Below are positions 51,904-61,845 of a stretch of DNA of 64,000 nt, piece after piece. Source of the stretch: VBDM01 sp964430565 (GTDB taxonomy: Bacteria; Pseudomonadota; Gammaproteobacteria; Burkholderiales; SG8-39); contig CAYSFD010000051.1 in the NCBI GenBank assembly GCA_964430565.1, forward strand, positions 124,001-188,000, read 5' to 3'. The translations under genes were made by a program, and so were the position numbers. Each line of letters begins with the position of its first letter. The first letter of the stretch is position 1. The notes beneath the pieces are model-generated. The model saw only the letters and a list, made by a program, of their open reading frames with translations. It had not been told where the DNA came from and did no database searches.

Positions 51904-53054
51904 GTGGTCATCGGCAGCAGCGTTCGATACTGCTTCCTGTAGTTCTCGATCATACGGTCAAACGCGAACTGGTTTTCGAAACGATGCTTGCCGGCTGCGG
52001 CAATCTGTTGGCGCTTCTGTGCATTGCTTGCGGACTCCACAATCGCTGCAGTCAGCGCACCGACTGAATTCGACGGAACCACCCAGCCCGATTCTCCGTC
52101 AACTACGATCTCCGGATTGCCCCCGACTCTGGTTACTGCAACCGGGACTCCCGCCATCATGGCCTCGAGCAATGCCATCGACGTTCCCTCGCTGAAACTG
52201 GAGAGTACGAACAGATCCATGCATCCAATCAGTTTCCGGGCGTCGCTGCGAAACCCGGTCAGGCGGACGCGATCGTGCAGTCCCGTTTTCTCAACCAGTG
52301 AACGGATTTCCTGGAATACCGGTCCATCGCCAACGAGGAGGCCGCGCAGGGTGTCGACGTCCTTGCCGGCGCGCGCGAGGCTGGCGACCAGCATGGGAAG
52401 ATTCTTGATGGGGTCGAAACGCCCAACCGTACCGACGACGAAAGAGTCTGGTGTAAACCCCAGTTCACCGCGTAACACTTCTCTTTCGCTGGACCCAAGC
52501 AGCGGCTCGGTTCTTACACCGTTGTAGATCACCTCGATTCTGTCGGCGTCAAGTCCCTCGTATTCCCGGAGACGTTCGCGTATATCCTGGGAGACGGCAA
52601 CAAAACGATGGGTCAACTTCCTGACCAGCAGTCGATTCACCAGGATTCTCTTCAGATTCTTTACTTCAGGAAAAAATCGCCCGTGCTCCTCGAACAGCAG
52701 TCTCGGTTGAGAATGCAGCAGGCGCGAGAGCGCGGCGTAGAACCACGGAGTGGTTTGATGTGCGTGGACAATCCGCGCGTTAAAGCGACGGAAGTAGTTC
52801 GCCAGCCGAACCGCTACGGCGAAATCGAGTCCTGGCTGTCGCCACAGGCAATGCACCGGGATTCCCACGGAGCGAAGATCGTCGGCCCATAACCCGGGTT
52901 CGTCCAGGCACAGTACCACGACCTGGAATTCCGAACGGAAGGACCGGCTCATCTCCACAACGAGTTTCTCCGCGCCCCCAGGGTTGAGGCTGTTTACGAC
53001 ATAGGCAAGAGTCGGGCGGACTGATGAACTCGATGTATCACGGGAATCGGTCAT
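51900..53054 (-). CDS. Glycosyltransferase family 4, PEP-CTERM/EPS associated
   Basis: 384 residues of GT-B fold. N-terminal LAYVVNSLNPGGAEKLVVEM, nucleotide-sugar region VGTVGRFDPIKNLPMLV, and donor motif SFSEGTSMALLEAMMAGVPVAVT with the retaining GT4 E-x7-E. Resembles the stp2-type transferases (TIGR03088) seen in exosortase systems. Cytoplasmic. Confidence 0.87.
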   Translation of the reverse strand: MTDSRDTSSSSVRPTLAYVVNSLNPGGAEKLVVEMSRSFRSEFQVVVLCLDEPGLWADDLRSVGIPVHCLWRQPGLDFAVAVRLANYFRRFNARIVHAHQTTPWFYAALSRLLHSQPRLLFEEHGRFFPEVKNLKRILVNRLLVRKLTHRFVAVSQDIRERLREYEGLDADRIEVIYNGVRTEPLLGSSEREVLRGELGFTPDSFVVGTVGRFDPIKNLPMLVASLARAGKDVDTLRGLLVGDGPVFQEIRSLVEKTGLHDRVRLTGFRSDARKLIGCMDLFVLSSFSEGTSMALLEAMMAGVPVAVTRVGGNPEIVVDGESGWVVPSNSVGALTAAIVESASNAQKRQQIAAAGKHRFENQFAFDRMIENYRKQYRTLLPMTT

Positions 53055-53106
53055 ATGACTCCCCTGGTGCGGCTCAGAGCGAATGCAATGGCGCGACGTC
53101 GGCCGA

Positions 53107-55755
53107 TCACCGCGACGGACCGATCCAATTCCTGACGCGCAGCCATTCGGCTCGCAGCATCCGCCCGACTTCGGTGGATGCGAGAAGCCACTTCCGTTTG
53201 AGTTCGATCTTGAGACGATCCCGTTGCGAATGGAAAATTAGTGGCTCGCCGAACTCGTACCCGTGAGCGGCGTTGAGGACGGGTGGATCTGCTTGCTTCT
53301 GGAAAAAAGAATGGACGTACCCATACACGCACAGGATGACCAGGGGGCGCGTGAGGTAGGCGGTGTCGAAACTGAGGAGATCCCGAATGCATCGCTCGAA
53401 GAAATACGCGGCCCGCCGCTTCAGTGTGGCGCGCAACGCGGGATCCGCGTACTTCGACGCAAGGTACAGCACATGGCATTTCCGGATGTCTTGCGCGGGC
53501 CACGTCTCGGTAGGAATCTCGACCTTGTGCAGGACGTCCTTGTACGGGACTTCGTTATCCAACATCCAGTCCGCATAGCGCAGCAGGCTCGCACGCGTAT
53601 AGTGGTAGCAGTAGTCATCTTCTCCCAATTCCAGCTTCAGCTCGAGATACTTGCCGAGAGCCTGCAGGAACACCAGGTAGGACCATCGGGTTTCCGGTTC
53701 GTCCAGCCTGAGCGCCTGAATGTTGTCGGCAGGGTGGATGCACCGCTGAATCAGTTCCTCCGCCTTCACCACGAACCTTCGATCATTGCGTAGCTTGTAC
53801 GCATCCAGCAGCGCGTTGATGGAATTGCCGCCCCCCCTTCCCGGGCCGTGGTAGTCGCGACTGACGGTCTTGCTGGCCAGGCCGGTAGGGCCGGAATCGA
53901 TCACTCCGAACAGGTTGAGCGACCCATCGTCCATCGCGAATACCCAGTTCGCAAGCTCAAGTACCGCATCCGCCGCCTCTGGATCGCCGGTGAGATAGTG
54001 GTAATGCAGTAAGCCGGAGGTGTAGTTGTTCTCGTTGCTGGGCCCGCCCCCATAGCCGCGACCGCCGTTACGCCGGCTGTAGGATCGATGGCTGCTTGTG
54101 GCTGCATCCTTGTAATGGTCGGTGTGCCAGAAAAGTCCACCGTTGTAGGCGGCACGATCTTCAGCGGTATGGTAGATGTCAATGTCGATCATGTGCCGCG
54201 CTGCATCTTCCATCAACCGTTGCCAGCGTGAGTCGCCGGTCCGCAGAAACTGGATTGCCGACCCGTAGATGAAGTCGTATTGATTGTTGTAGTGCGAGAC
54301 CATGGGTTTGGGCCCGCGGTGGTGGACGGCTTCGTGATCGGCATACAAATCGCCAAAGTTGCGCCAGCCATATTCGTCGGCCACCTCGCGCTTGCGAAAG
54401 AAGGAGTTCGGGCCCTCGATTATGCTGCCGACGTAATTCGAATGGTCCTGGTCGGTGTCGTGCTCGGCTGCGGCAAAACACCAGATCACCCCGCATTGCT
54501 CGACCCACGCGGGGTCGAGGCTCACTGCCAGCGGTTCTTGCATCAAGGGAATCACCGGCTCGCGGCCGTGCAGTCCAAAATCGAAGAAGACGGTATGCCG
54601 CTTTTGCTCGCCGCCCTGCAGCTCGAACCCGGCGGCGGATTCCGCGGGAAACAGCCCGATGCTCAGTGCTCCGTCTTCCAGGCGCAGGGCTTTGGGGAAG
54701 TTCTGCCAGAAATCCTTTGTCGTTGCGGCGATCCAGCCGGCTTCATTCGAGATCCGGAGACACGGAGTTGCCCTGCGCCCCTCACCAATCAGCTTAGATT
54801 CACCCGGAGGACCTGCTTTTACCTGGTATCCCGGATGCGACACCGTGAGCTTGTTCGCGAAGTCCACGTGATTCGGCGAGTCCCAGTTCACACCGCCGCT
54901 CGAATCCTGATAGAGACTGAAATTCGGATTGCCAATACGCTGCGCGGAGGTCGGAACCTCCGCGTACCACTCGACCTCCCGGGCCGGATCACGAGGATAG
55001 AGGCGAATTGACAGATCCGTGAATGAGCAGGATCCACCATCGCCGAGATCCCACAAGCCGCCCGGATGGTGTGCCGCCTGCGGATTCCTTATCTGAAATT
55101 CCAAGGTCACGCAGGTCGAGCCCGCAAAGAAGACCAGCCGCGACTTGAACAGCAATGGATTTCGTCGACCGCGATGAGCGAATCCGCCTTCGACAAGAAT
55201 CGACGCCCTGACCGAACCGCTCTCTTCCAGCCGCACCGAATCGACGACTGGAACATACTCTGTACCGTCAGCCGTGCGCAGCCGGATCTCCGAGCCAACT
55301 GTCGCCAGCAGCTCGGTCGAGCCCAGCAGGGCGGCCTGCAGCGGACCGAAGAAATCGCGTCCTACGCAGAACTGTCCCGCCCCGGTATTGACTACCAGCC
55401 GGCCAGCTTCCTCGGCGATATTCAATCCGGAAGTGGCGCGACCCTGAGCCGTATTCTCAATCGACGTCTTTCGGCGCACCGATAGCACGGCGCGTTCATT
55501 GGCTTCGACGCACACGAGCGCGTCGATCAACATCCACTTGACGCTTTGATCCGGCCAGGAAGCCAGGACACGACACTGGTGTGGAACCACGTGTGCGTGT
55601 TGGTCGAAGAGCGCGACTTCTTTCGCATCGAAAACGAGGCCGCGTGGAAAGGGAACACCCACGCGAACGGGCTCATTCTTCCGAATCCGGCCAAGGCTCT
55701 CCTCGACGCGCAACCTAGCGACGAATTCCTGCGAGGGCAGGGCGCCCGATTTCAT
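53107..55755 (-). CDS. PcRGLX/YetA-like protein (polysaccharide-lyase-related), no signal peptide
   Basis: 882 residues from the ATG at 55755, which has GAGGGTGAG upstream; a start 39 bases earlier is possible. The first 100 residues (RKNEPVRVGVPFPRGLVFDA ... LASWPDQSVKWMLIDALVCV) match the RIFT-barrel domain of PcRGLX-like proteins, relatives of exo-rhamnogalacturonan lyases. A beta-sandwich follows and the last 400 residues look like an alpha/alpha toroid (HYNNQYDFIYGSAIQFLRTG, NNYTSGLLHYHYLTGDPEA). No signal or membrane segment is visible, odd for a polysaccharide lyase, so it may act in the cytoplasm or be exported by another route. Substrate unknown. Confidence 0.65.
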   Translation of the reverse strand: MKSGALPSQEFVARLRVEESLGRIRKNEPVRVGVPFPRGLVFDAKEVALFDQHAHVVPHQCRVLASWPDQSVKWMLIDALVCVEANERAVLSVRRKTSIENTAQGRATSGLNIAEEAGRLVVNTGAGQFCVGRDFFGPLQAALLGSTELLATVGSEIRLRTADGTEYVPVVDSVRLEESGSVRASILVEGGFAHRGRRNPLLFKSRLVFFAGSTCVTLEFQIRNPQAAHHPGGLWDLGDGGSCSFTDLSIRLYPRDPAREVEWYAEVPTSAQRIGNPNFSLYQDSSGGVNWDSPNHVDFANKLTVSHPGYQVKAGPPGESKLIGEGRRATPCLRISNEAGWIAATTKDFWQNFPKALRLEDGALSIGLFPAESAAGFELQGGEQKRHTVFFDFGLHGREPVIPLMQEPLAVSLDPAWVEQCGVIWCFAAAEHDTDQDHSNYVGSIIEGPNSFFRKREVADEYGWRNFGDLYADHEAVHHRGPKPMVSHYNNQYDFIYGSAIQFLRTGDSRWQRLMEDAARHMIDIDIYHTAEDRAAYNGGLFWHTDHYKDAATSSHRSYSRRNGGRGYGGGPSNENNYTSGLLHYHYLTGDPEAADAVLELANWVFAMDDGSLNLFGVIDSGPTGLASKTVSRDYHGPGRGGGNSINALLDAYKLRNDRRFVVKAEELIQRCIHPADNIQALRLDEPETRWSYLVFLQALGKYLELKLELGEDDYCYHYTRASLLRYADWMLDNEVPYKDVLHKVEIPTETWPAQDIRKCHVLYLASKYADPALRATLKRRAAYFFERCIRDLLSFDTAYLTRPLVILCVYGYVHSFFQKQADPPVLNAAHGYEFGEPLIFHSQRDRLKIELKRKWLLASTEVGRMLRAEWLRVRNWIGPSR

Positions 55756-55762
55756 GCAGATC

Positions 55763-57034
55763 TCACCCTCGTGCAGCGCCGGCACCGCGACCAAGCCCGG
55801 GAGCGGGTTCGGTCGGCCGTGCTACAGCGCTTCTCCCGGGAAGAATCCTATCCAGCAATCGCAGGTTGTCTTCCCAGGAGTACTCCCTTTCCACGCACTG
55901 TCTCGCCGCCAGCCCAAGTCGCCCGGCCTTGCCCTGGTCCAATAGAAGATCGATCGTCGCAGCCGAAAAATCGTCCGTGCCCTCGGCGACGACTAGTTCC
56001 TTGCCCGGCGTAGCGCGTATCCCTTCGTGCGCCTGCGGCGTACAGACAACGGCCTTGCCCATCGCCATCGCCTCCAGAACCTTGTTCTGGATTCCGCGGG
56101 CGACCCGCAAGGGGACAATGGACACACTCGCCCTGGCCAGGTACTCGCGTACATCCTCGACGAAACCCGTTACCGCGACGCCCCGCAATCGCCCCAGTCG
56201 CACGACTTCCGGTGTGGGCTTGTTTCCCACGATCAACAACTCAACATCGGGAACCGCGACCTGTATACGCGGAAACACCGATTCGACAAACCACCTGATC
56301 CCCTCGATGTTCGGCCTGTAGTCCATCGCCCCCGTGAAGACTAGCGTCGGACGCGCCGGAGCATGGGTTCCAGGTTGATCCGGCTTGAAAAACTCCAGAT
56401 CAACACCGTTCGACATGGCCTGGAGATTCGGCGTATTGCCGCCCCCGGGAAAGACGCTTTTTTCCTGTTCGCTGACGACGAGAACATGATCGAATATCCG
56501 TGCGATGCGCTTTTCGTATTCAGCCAGATACTCGGCTTCGTAGCGATAGATCCAGGAAGTCCACACCGGACTCTGCTCGGCATACTGCCGCCACTTGCAC
56601 GAGTCGACGTCGATGAGATCCATGACCTTGATACCGGCACGGATTTTGGTGTCGGCATGACGTGACCGAAACAGGTACTCCGCCATGGGTGACGAGGAGC
56701 ACACGAATGCATCGATGTCCACTGCGTCGATGATGTCGTCGATCTGCCTCTGCAGGACCGGCGTGTAGAAATAGCCCACGGTGATTGGGCGGGACTGGAG
56801 CAGGCCGCGCAAGGCAAGCAGCTTTTTCACCTGCGGTCGAATCCGATCGAAAACCAGGCGGTTCACGCGCCGATCGATCTCCGGCACGAACTGCAGATCG
56901 CTTGCGTCGTCCACCAGACACGCAAGGGAGACTTCGTGGCGTTTTGTCAGGTACTTCAGGATATTGAACGCACGGATCTTGTCCCCCTTGTTGGGTGGAA
57001 ACGGTATCCGATGTGCGAGGAAGAGAACTCTCAC
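55763..57034 (-). CDS. Glycosyltransferase, PEP-CTERM/EpsH1-associated (stp1 type)
   Basis: 423 residues from the GTG at 57034 (VRVLFLAHRIPFPPNKGDKI), the conserved start of TIGR03087-type transferases; an ATG at 57121 would overlap the FemAB gene by 73 bases. GT-B fold with MDYRPNIEGIRWFVESVFP, VTGFVEDVREYLA and RVARGIQNKVLEAMAMGKAVVCT. Begins 14 bases after the FemAB gene, ends 7 before the PcRGLX-like gene. A marker gene for exosortase-A loci. Confidence 0.88.
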   Translation of the reverse strand: MRVLFLAHRIPFPPNKGDKIRAFNILKYLTKRHEVSLACLVDDASDLQFVPEIDRRVNRLVFDRIRPQVKKLLALRGLLQSRPITVGYFYTPVLQRQIDDIIDAVDIDAFVCSSSPMAEYLFRSRHADTKIRAGIKVMDLIDVDSCKWRQYAEQSPVWTSWIYRYEAEYLAEYEKRIARIFDHVLVVSEQEKSVFPGGGNTPNLQAMSNGVDLEFFKPDQPGTHAPARPTLVFTGAMDYRPNIEGIRWFVESVFPRIQVAVPDVELLIVGNKPTPEVVRLGRLRGVAVTGFVEDVREYLARASVSIVPLRVARGIQNKVLEAMAMGKAVVCTPQAHEGIRATPGKELVVAEGTDDFSAATIDLLLDQGKAGRLGLAARQCVEREYSWEDNLRLLDRILPGRSAVARPTEPAPGLGRGAGAARG

Positions 57035-57048
57035 CGGTGCGGCCTGGC

Positions 57049-58293
57049 TTACAGGCTGATGTACTGGCGGATCTTCGGGCCGAGCACCCGCGTTACCGGG
57101 ACCGGCAGTCGCTTCCAGCACTCCATTGCGCGATTCATCCAGCGCCCGTCCGAATTCATTTCATTTGAGGAACGGTTATTCCGGGAAAATTTGTACCAGT
57201 AAAGGGGTGCAGGTTTGGCGCCCCACTGCTCCTTGAATCGGTAAGTGCCTTCGTCGACGGTCGATCTGCCGAAGTCAAACGTCCGGTGGCCTTGCCGGCA
57301 CGCGTATTCGAGCATCGCCCAATATAGAAGCATGTTGGGGGCAAACTGGCCATACCGTCTCAGGGACGAAGCCCACGGGTTTGACAGCATGCCGTTGAAG
57401 CCGAGCGTCAGGCTGCAAGCCATGGGAACACTCTTTCCGTAGACAACGAAGATGTTTGCCCTCCCCGGAAAGCCGAGGAGAATCTGCAGGATGAACCGCT
57501 TGGAGTGCACCGGCGAACCCAGATCGCGCATGTTGGCGGCGAAAACATCGTAGAAGTCATCGAGCAGATCGACGCCACCGACCCTGACAGTCAGCCCATC
57601 CTTGATCGGCTTTCGAATCTGGCTTCGGAGCTTGGCCTTGAAGGACTGCATGAGCGCGTCCGGACTTTCCGGAAGGGCTAGGAGCATGCGAACCTTGTTG
57701 CCCGCAGCCGGCGTCGATACTCGCCAGCCTGGGACCGCTCGGACATCGCGTTGTCCAGACGCCGAAACCTCACCAGTGAAGCCGCGGTCATCCATGCAGG
57801 CGAGGGGTTGATACTGCCGAAGCTCGAGCACCGGAACGTGCAGCGCATCGGCAATCCGTAAACCATGCTCGACCAGCATTCGTTCGATAAGCCCATCCCT
57901 GGCGAGCACCCCACCCGCATCGCAAAAGGGCATTGAAACCAGGCTATTCCCAAACAACCAGTGTTCTATGTGCACCAACGGCAGGATGCCAAGCACGGTG
58001 TCGTCGCCAATCGAATCTGGACAGGCCTCGCTCGCTTCGTTGACGCGCGTCACTTTCACGTTCGTCCCGCCGGGCGCAATCGTCGCAACGAGATAGTCGG
58101 TGTCGTGCGAGTAGCTCCGAGCAATCACTTCGGTCCAAGCTGACAGCTGATACGGGCAGCCATTCCCGTGATCGGTCGCGAATCTGTCCCAGCCAAAACG
58201 GTGATTCTCATGCATGAGTGAAGGTTCTACCTGCAGGGCGAACGTCGAGACGATACTTATTCGGGCCGAGTCCCGCGGATGAAGTAGTGCCAT
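57049..58293 (-). CDS. FemAB-related protein, PEP-CTERM system-associated
   Basis: 414 residues from the ATG at 58293, overlapping the GT2 gene by 37 bases; an ATG at 58215 is the alternative, but residues before it look like the usual first strand of the family. Two GNAT-type folds: LPLVHIEHWLFGNSLVSMPF in the first; KLRSQIRKP, GSPVHSKRF, YGQFAPNMLLYWAMLEYA and FDFGRSTVDEGTYRFKEQWG in the second. The TIGR03019 group is typical of XrtA loci. It probably transfers an aminoacyl or acyl group; substrate unknown. Confidence 0.85.
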   Translation of the reverse strand: MALLHPRDSARISIVSTFALQVEPSLMHENHRFGWDRFATDHGNGCPYQLSAWTEVIARSYSHDTDYLVATIAPGGTNVKVTRVNEASEACPDSIGDDTVLGILPLVHIEHWLFGNSLVSMPFCDAGGVLARDGLIERMLVEHGLRIADALHVPVLELRQYQPLACMDDRGFTGEVSASGQRDVRAVPGWRVSTPAAGNKVRMLLALPESPDALMQSFKAKLRSQIRKPIKDGLTVRVGGVDLLDDFYDVFAANMRDLGSPVHSKRFILQILLGFPGRANIFVVYGKSVPMACSLTLGFNGMLSNPWASSLRRYGQFAPNMLLYWAMLEYACRQGHRTFDFGRSTVDEGTYRFKEQWGAKPAPLYWYKFSRNNRSSNEMNSDGRWMNRAMECWKRLPVPVTRVLGPKIRQYISL

Positions 58294-59153
58294 ATACCCC
58301 GCAGGTCCTGAAGGACGGCCGTGCGGTCCCAGTAACAGGTCTTTGCGACATAGATGAGGGAGCGCAGCTTCTGGCCGATTGGCATAGGGGCTGAAAGCGC
58401 CGCGCGCACCCGGCCCATCAGCTGCTTGCTGCCTTGCAGCAGAGTGCGCGCACTCGGCTGCGGATAGTGATGCTTCAAGACGGCCGCTGGAGTTTGCAGG
58501 GCAGTGGCGAACGCAGCTTCCATTCGTCGATAGAACAGGCGCTCAGGGAGAAGCCGGAACTTTCCAAGCAGCGCGAGATGACCCATCAGCACGACATCGG
58601 CACCGAGGTAAGGCTCCGCCAGTCGCGTGCGGCGCAGCGCCGACATTCGGATCAGCCCGTTCATCGCATTGTTCAGGCGCAGCGTGGAGTGCAGCCGAGC
58701 GAACCGCGCAAGCGGCGTTTCGTCGAGAATCTCGATGTCAAACGCGTAATCTTGCGACGTGCTTGGCGTGCCTTGAAACAAACGCGTACGCGGCGCCACC
58801 AGCACGGTGTCACCGTGCGCCAAAAGCTCCTTCAAGCAGCGCTCCAGAAAAGTGGGTGCGCACCAGTCGCTCGACGAGGACCACTTGAAGAATTCCCCGC
58901 GCGCGCGGCGCACGACATGGCTGTAATTCGCGTTTGCGCCAACGTTAACCGACTGCCGCTCGTAACGGATGCGGCCGTCACGTAGTCTGTACTCCTCGAC
59001 AACGTCGCGCGTCGAGTCAATTGATGCATTGTCGCTGATAATCAGTTCGAAATCACCGAAGCTTTGTGCCAACAGTCCTTCGATTGTCGAACCGATGCTG
59101 GCCCCGGCGTTATAGGCTGGGATGCCAATGCTTATCAGAGGCGGCTTGTTCAT
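58257..59153 (-). CDS. Glycosyltransferase family 2 protein
   Basis: 298 residues. N-terminal GT-A fold with ISIGIPAYNAGASIGSTIEG, LIISDNASIDST and a DxD-equivalent region reading SSSSDWCAP, where the second Asp of the usual motif is lacking. The C-terminus is basic and amphipathic with no clear membrane helix. Adds a sugar to the EPS repeat. 37-base overlap with the FemAB gene. Confidence 0.83.
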   Translation of the reverse strand: MNKPPLISIGIPAYNAGASIGSTIEGLLAQSFGDFELIISDNASIDSTRDVVEEYRLRDGRIRYERQSVNVGANANYSHVVRRARGEFFKWSSSSDWCAPTFLERCLKELLAHGDTVLVAPRTRLFQGTPSTSQDYAFDIEILDETPLARFARLHSTLRLNNAMNGLIRMSALRRTRLAEPYLGADVVLMGHLALLGKFRLLPERLFYRRMEAAFATALQTPAAVLKHHYPQPSARTLLQGSKQLMGRVRAALSAPMPIGQKLRSLIYVAKTCYWDRTAVLQDLRGIWHYFIRGTRPE

Positions 59154-59190
59154 AGTCGCTGGCTGGCCGGCCTGGATGGATCAGATTCGA

Positions 59191-59844
59191 CTAGAAGACA
59201 AATTTGCGTACATGGAACGCCTCGGCGAATCCACTGGCTGCGCGACATTCCATCCCGCGTATGCGCATTAGGGCAAGAAAGTTGTCGGCAACGAACCAAT
59301 CCTTGCTGCGTTGGGATGAGAAATAGCGTCCAAGATGGCTGGCTTTGCGACGTGCAAGCGAACTGGGAACCGGTACGTACGCATTTGGCAGCCCTAGATC
59401 GCCCTCATACTTGGCAATCTCGTATTCGAGCACGAGATGATTACGGAATGTGTTCCATGTAAGTTCGGCAGCAAAGCGATGGTCCTGATGTCGATCCTGT
59501 AACCAGTGCGTAAAAACAATATCCGGATCGACTTTCCCCTTCAGATCCTCGAAAAAAGACTTCACATCGGCGTACTGTGCCGGCAGGAAACCGTCTCGGA
59601 AGTCTGCAACGACGACCTTGTGCACAGCTGCGCGTCTCAATAACGCACGCGCACTGCCCCGCGCCTCCGTAGCCCGCGCGCCCTCTGCACTGAGGATAAC
59701 CCACGTCACCTCGATGGCGGGCATGCTCGCCAGCCAGGTCAGCACGGTCCCGCCGCAGCCGATCTCAAGGTCGTCGCTATGCGCGCCGATGCACAGCAGT
59801 CGCAAAGGTCGACCCGAGCGGACTTCAGGTATTAGTCGCAGCAT
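59191..59844 (-). CDS. PIG-L/LmbE family deacetylase
   Basis: 217 residues. Zinc-binding GAHSDDLEIGCGG (family AHPDD, here with Ser for Pro) and the second metal motif HQDH in DRHQDHRFAAEL. The family removes N-acetyl groups from GlcNAc-type substrates. No signal peptide, so it would act on a cytoplasmic lipid- or nucleotide-linked sugar before export. Stands alone between short gaps (37 and 83 bases) in the reverse cluster. Confidence 0.87.
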   Translation of the reverse strand: MLRLIPEVRSGRPLRLLCIGAHSDDLEIGCGGTVLTWLASMPAIEVTWVILSAEGARATEARGSARALLRRAAVHKVVVADFRDGFLPAQYADVKSFFEDLKGKVDPDIVFTHWLQDRHQDHRFAAELTWNTFRNHLVLEYEIAKYEGDLGLPNAYVPVPSSLARRKASHLGRYFSSQRSKDWFVADNFLALMRIRGMECRAASGFAEAFHVRKFVF

Positions 59845-59927
59845 GGCCGCGCGAGTGCTTCCGACGAACAGAGGGCACGCATGCTACGTCAGGCTCCGGC
59901 AAGAAAGAAACAAGGTCGCCGGAACAC

Positions 59928-60710
59928 TTACTTCGCGGACTTCCAAACCATCCAGGGACAGTCGCCGCGCGCTTCCATACGATCGAGCGTGATCTTGTCC
60001 TTGAATGTATCCATGGCGCCAAAGTACCCTTCGTATTTCAGCGTGGACAACCTTTTCTCGGCAAGGAGTCGTTTGAAAGGCTGCTCGACGAGCTCTTCGC
60101 CTGGCCGGATGTAATCGAAGATCTTTTGCCGCATGCAAAAGAAGCCGCCGTTGACCCAGTAATCAGAAGCACTGACCGGCTCGATGGCAGTTACTGTGCC
60201 GCGGTCGTCCGCCTGCACGGCGTGGAAACTTTGTGAAGGCCGAACCGACATGAACCCGGCAACCGCGTCGCCCTCGCGGAATTTCGCCACGTGTTGGTCC
60301 AATGGAAGATCGCTCAGTCCATCCGAATAGTTGGCAAGGAACATCTCCTCGTCCTTGAGCAGATGCTTCACGCGCATCAGCCGCTGTCCGAGATTGGAGT
60401 GCATCCCGGTGTCGACGAACGTGATTCGCCAGTCGACAACACCTTCCTCGAAGAGCTCGATGCGACGCCCCCCTTCCGACAGCACGAAATCCGTCGACAT
60501 TGCCGCACGATAGTCCAGAAAAAATTCTCGAATCATGTCACCTCGGTAGCCCAGGCACAAGATGAAATCCCTGTGTCCGAAGTGTGCGTAGTAACGCATC
60601 AGGTGCCAAAGAATCGGCCGATAACCGATATTTACGAGCGGTTTCGGAATCGTGTCCGAGTGCTCGCGCAGACGCGTGCCGAGACCGCCGCAAAACAGTA
60701 CCACTTTCAT
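59928..60710 (-). CDS. rfbF: Glucose-1-phosphate cytidylyltransferase-like nucleotidyltransferase
   Basis: 260 residues, right length for RfbF. The nucleotide-binding start VVLFCGGLGTRLREHSDTIP with the KPL lysine, FLANYSDGLSDLPL (metal-binding Asp) and VNGGFFCMR are typical. It would make CDP-glucose from CTP and glucose-1-phosphate, first step towards CDP-3,6-dideoxy or branched sugars. The usual partner CDP-glucose 4,6-dehydratase (rfbG) is not in the window. Confidence 0.85.
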   Translation of the reverse strand: MKVVLFCGGLGTRLREHSDTIPKPLVNIGYRPILWHLMRYYAHFGHRDFILCLGYRGDMIREFFLDYRAAMSTDFVLSEGGRRIELFEEGVVDWRITFVDTGMHSNLGQRLMRVKHLLKDEEMFLANYSDGLSDLPLDQHVAKFREGDAVAGFMSVRPSQSFHAVQADDRGTVTAIEPVSASDYWVNGGFFCMRQKIFDYIRPGEELVEQPFKRLLAEKRLSTLKYEGYFGAMDTFKDKITLDRMEARGDCPWMVWKSAK

Positions 60711-60760
60711 GGCGCACGCACCCTCTTAATCCAACCCAATTGTCAATGCATTCCGAATCG

Positions 60761-61801
60761 TCACATGCCGGCCCAAATCAAATCCTCATTGATCTGCCCG
60801 GTTCGCTGAAGGTACTTCAGCTGCTTCAGGCGGGTAAAGGCCCGGAACTCGAAGGTCTGCGGCGAGAACTCAATGCGCTCGAACAGCTTTCGAAGCTCTT
60901 CAGCACCACGTTGTGCGGTCCAGCGCGCCTTGAAACCGGGGAGTTTCGACGCGATCTTGTCGAAATTCACGCGATAGCTGCGATTGTCGCCTCTGGGTGG
61001 GCCGGATGAGACTTCACAACCGGGAAAGGCGCGGGCGACGATGTCGGCGATCTCCCGGATCCGATAGTTCTCGCTGGTGGCGCCGACGTTGAATATCTCA
61101 CCGTTTACGGCAGCGGCCGGCGCGTCCAGGGTGCACCGCACCGCGTCAATAATATCCTCGATGTGGACTATGGGTCGCCAAGGACTGCCGTCACTCACCA
61201 TGGCGATCTTCTTCTTCGTCCAGGCGAGCGCGCACAGGTCGTTCAATACGATGTCGAAGCGCATTCGCGGCGAAGGCCCATAGGCGGTTGCGTTGCGCAG
61301 AAACGACACACAGAAGTTGCCGTCGGCTAGAGGCCCTACGTCCTGCTCGACGTTGACCTTGCATTTCGCGTACGCCGTCTGGGGCTTGGTCGGGGATGTC
61401 TCGTCGAGGAAGTCTTCACCCGAACCGAAGCCGTACACGCTGCACGAGGAGGCGTATACAAAGCGCTTCACGCCTGCCTGTTTGGCGGCCTTGGCGATGC
61501 GCACCGAACCTTCGTGATTGATCTTGAAAGTTATCTCCGGCCGGTTCTCGCCGAGCGGATCGTTCGACAATTCTGCAAGGTGCACGACCGCGTCGAAACC
61601 CTCGAAGTCCTTTGGCACGACCGTGCGCAGGTCTTTGAAGATGGTGAGGGGAGCGTTGGGCATGCCGACAGGGTCGAGATACAGGCATCCTTCGCGATAG
61701 AAACCGATGTCGAGGCCGGTGACTTGGTGGCCGCGCGTTGCGAGGATGGGCGCCATACGCGCGCCAATGTAACCCTCCGTGCCAGTGATAAGGATTTTCA
61801 T
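60761..61801 (-). CDS. NAD-dependent epimerase/dehydratase (extended SDR)
   Basis: 346 residues. Rossmann motif ITGTEGYIGARM, ASSCSVYG catalytic Ser, and the Tyr-x3-Lys pair in TAYAKCK. C-terminal substrate-binding part has GSPWRPIVHIEDIIDAV and EIFNVGATSENYRI. Acts on a nucleotide sugar, probably the product of the neighbouring cytidylyltransferase pathway, as a dehydratase, epimerase or reductase; exact reaction cannot be read. Confidence 0.87.
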   Translation of the reverse strand: MKILITGTEGYIGARMAPILATRGHQVTGLDIGFYREGCLYLDPVGMPNAPLTIFKDLRTVVPKDFEGFDAVVHLAELSNDPLGENRPEITFKINHEGSVRIAKAAKQAGVKRFVYASSCSVYGFGSGEDFLDETSPTKPQTAYAKCKVNVEQDVGPLADGNFCVSFLRNATAYGPSPRMRFDIVLNDLCALAWTKKKIAMVSDGSPWRPIVHIEDIIDAVRCTLDAPAAAVNGEIFNVGATSENYRIREIADIVARAFPGCEVSSGPPRGDNRSYRVNFDKIASKLPGFKARWTAQRGAEELRKLFERIEFSPQTFEFRAFTRLKQLKYLQRTGQINEDLIWAGM

Positions 61802-61845
61802 GGACAGATCGTAGTGAAATTGAGTTCTTGGGTTGGTTTAGAAAG

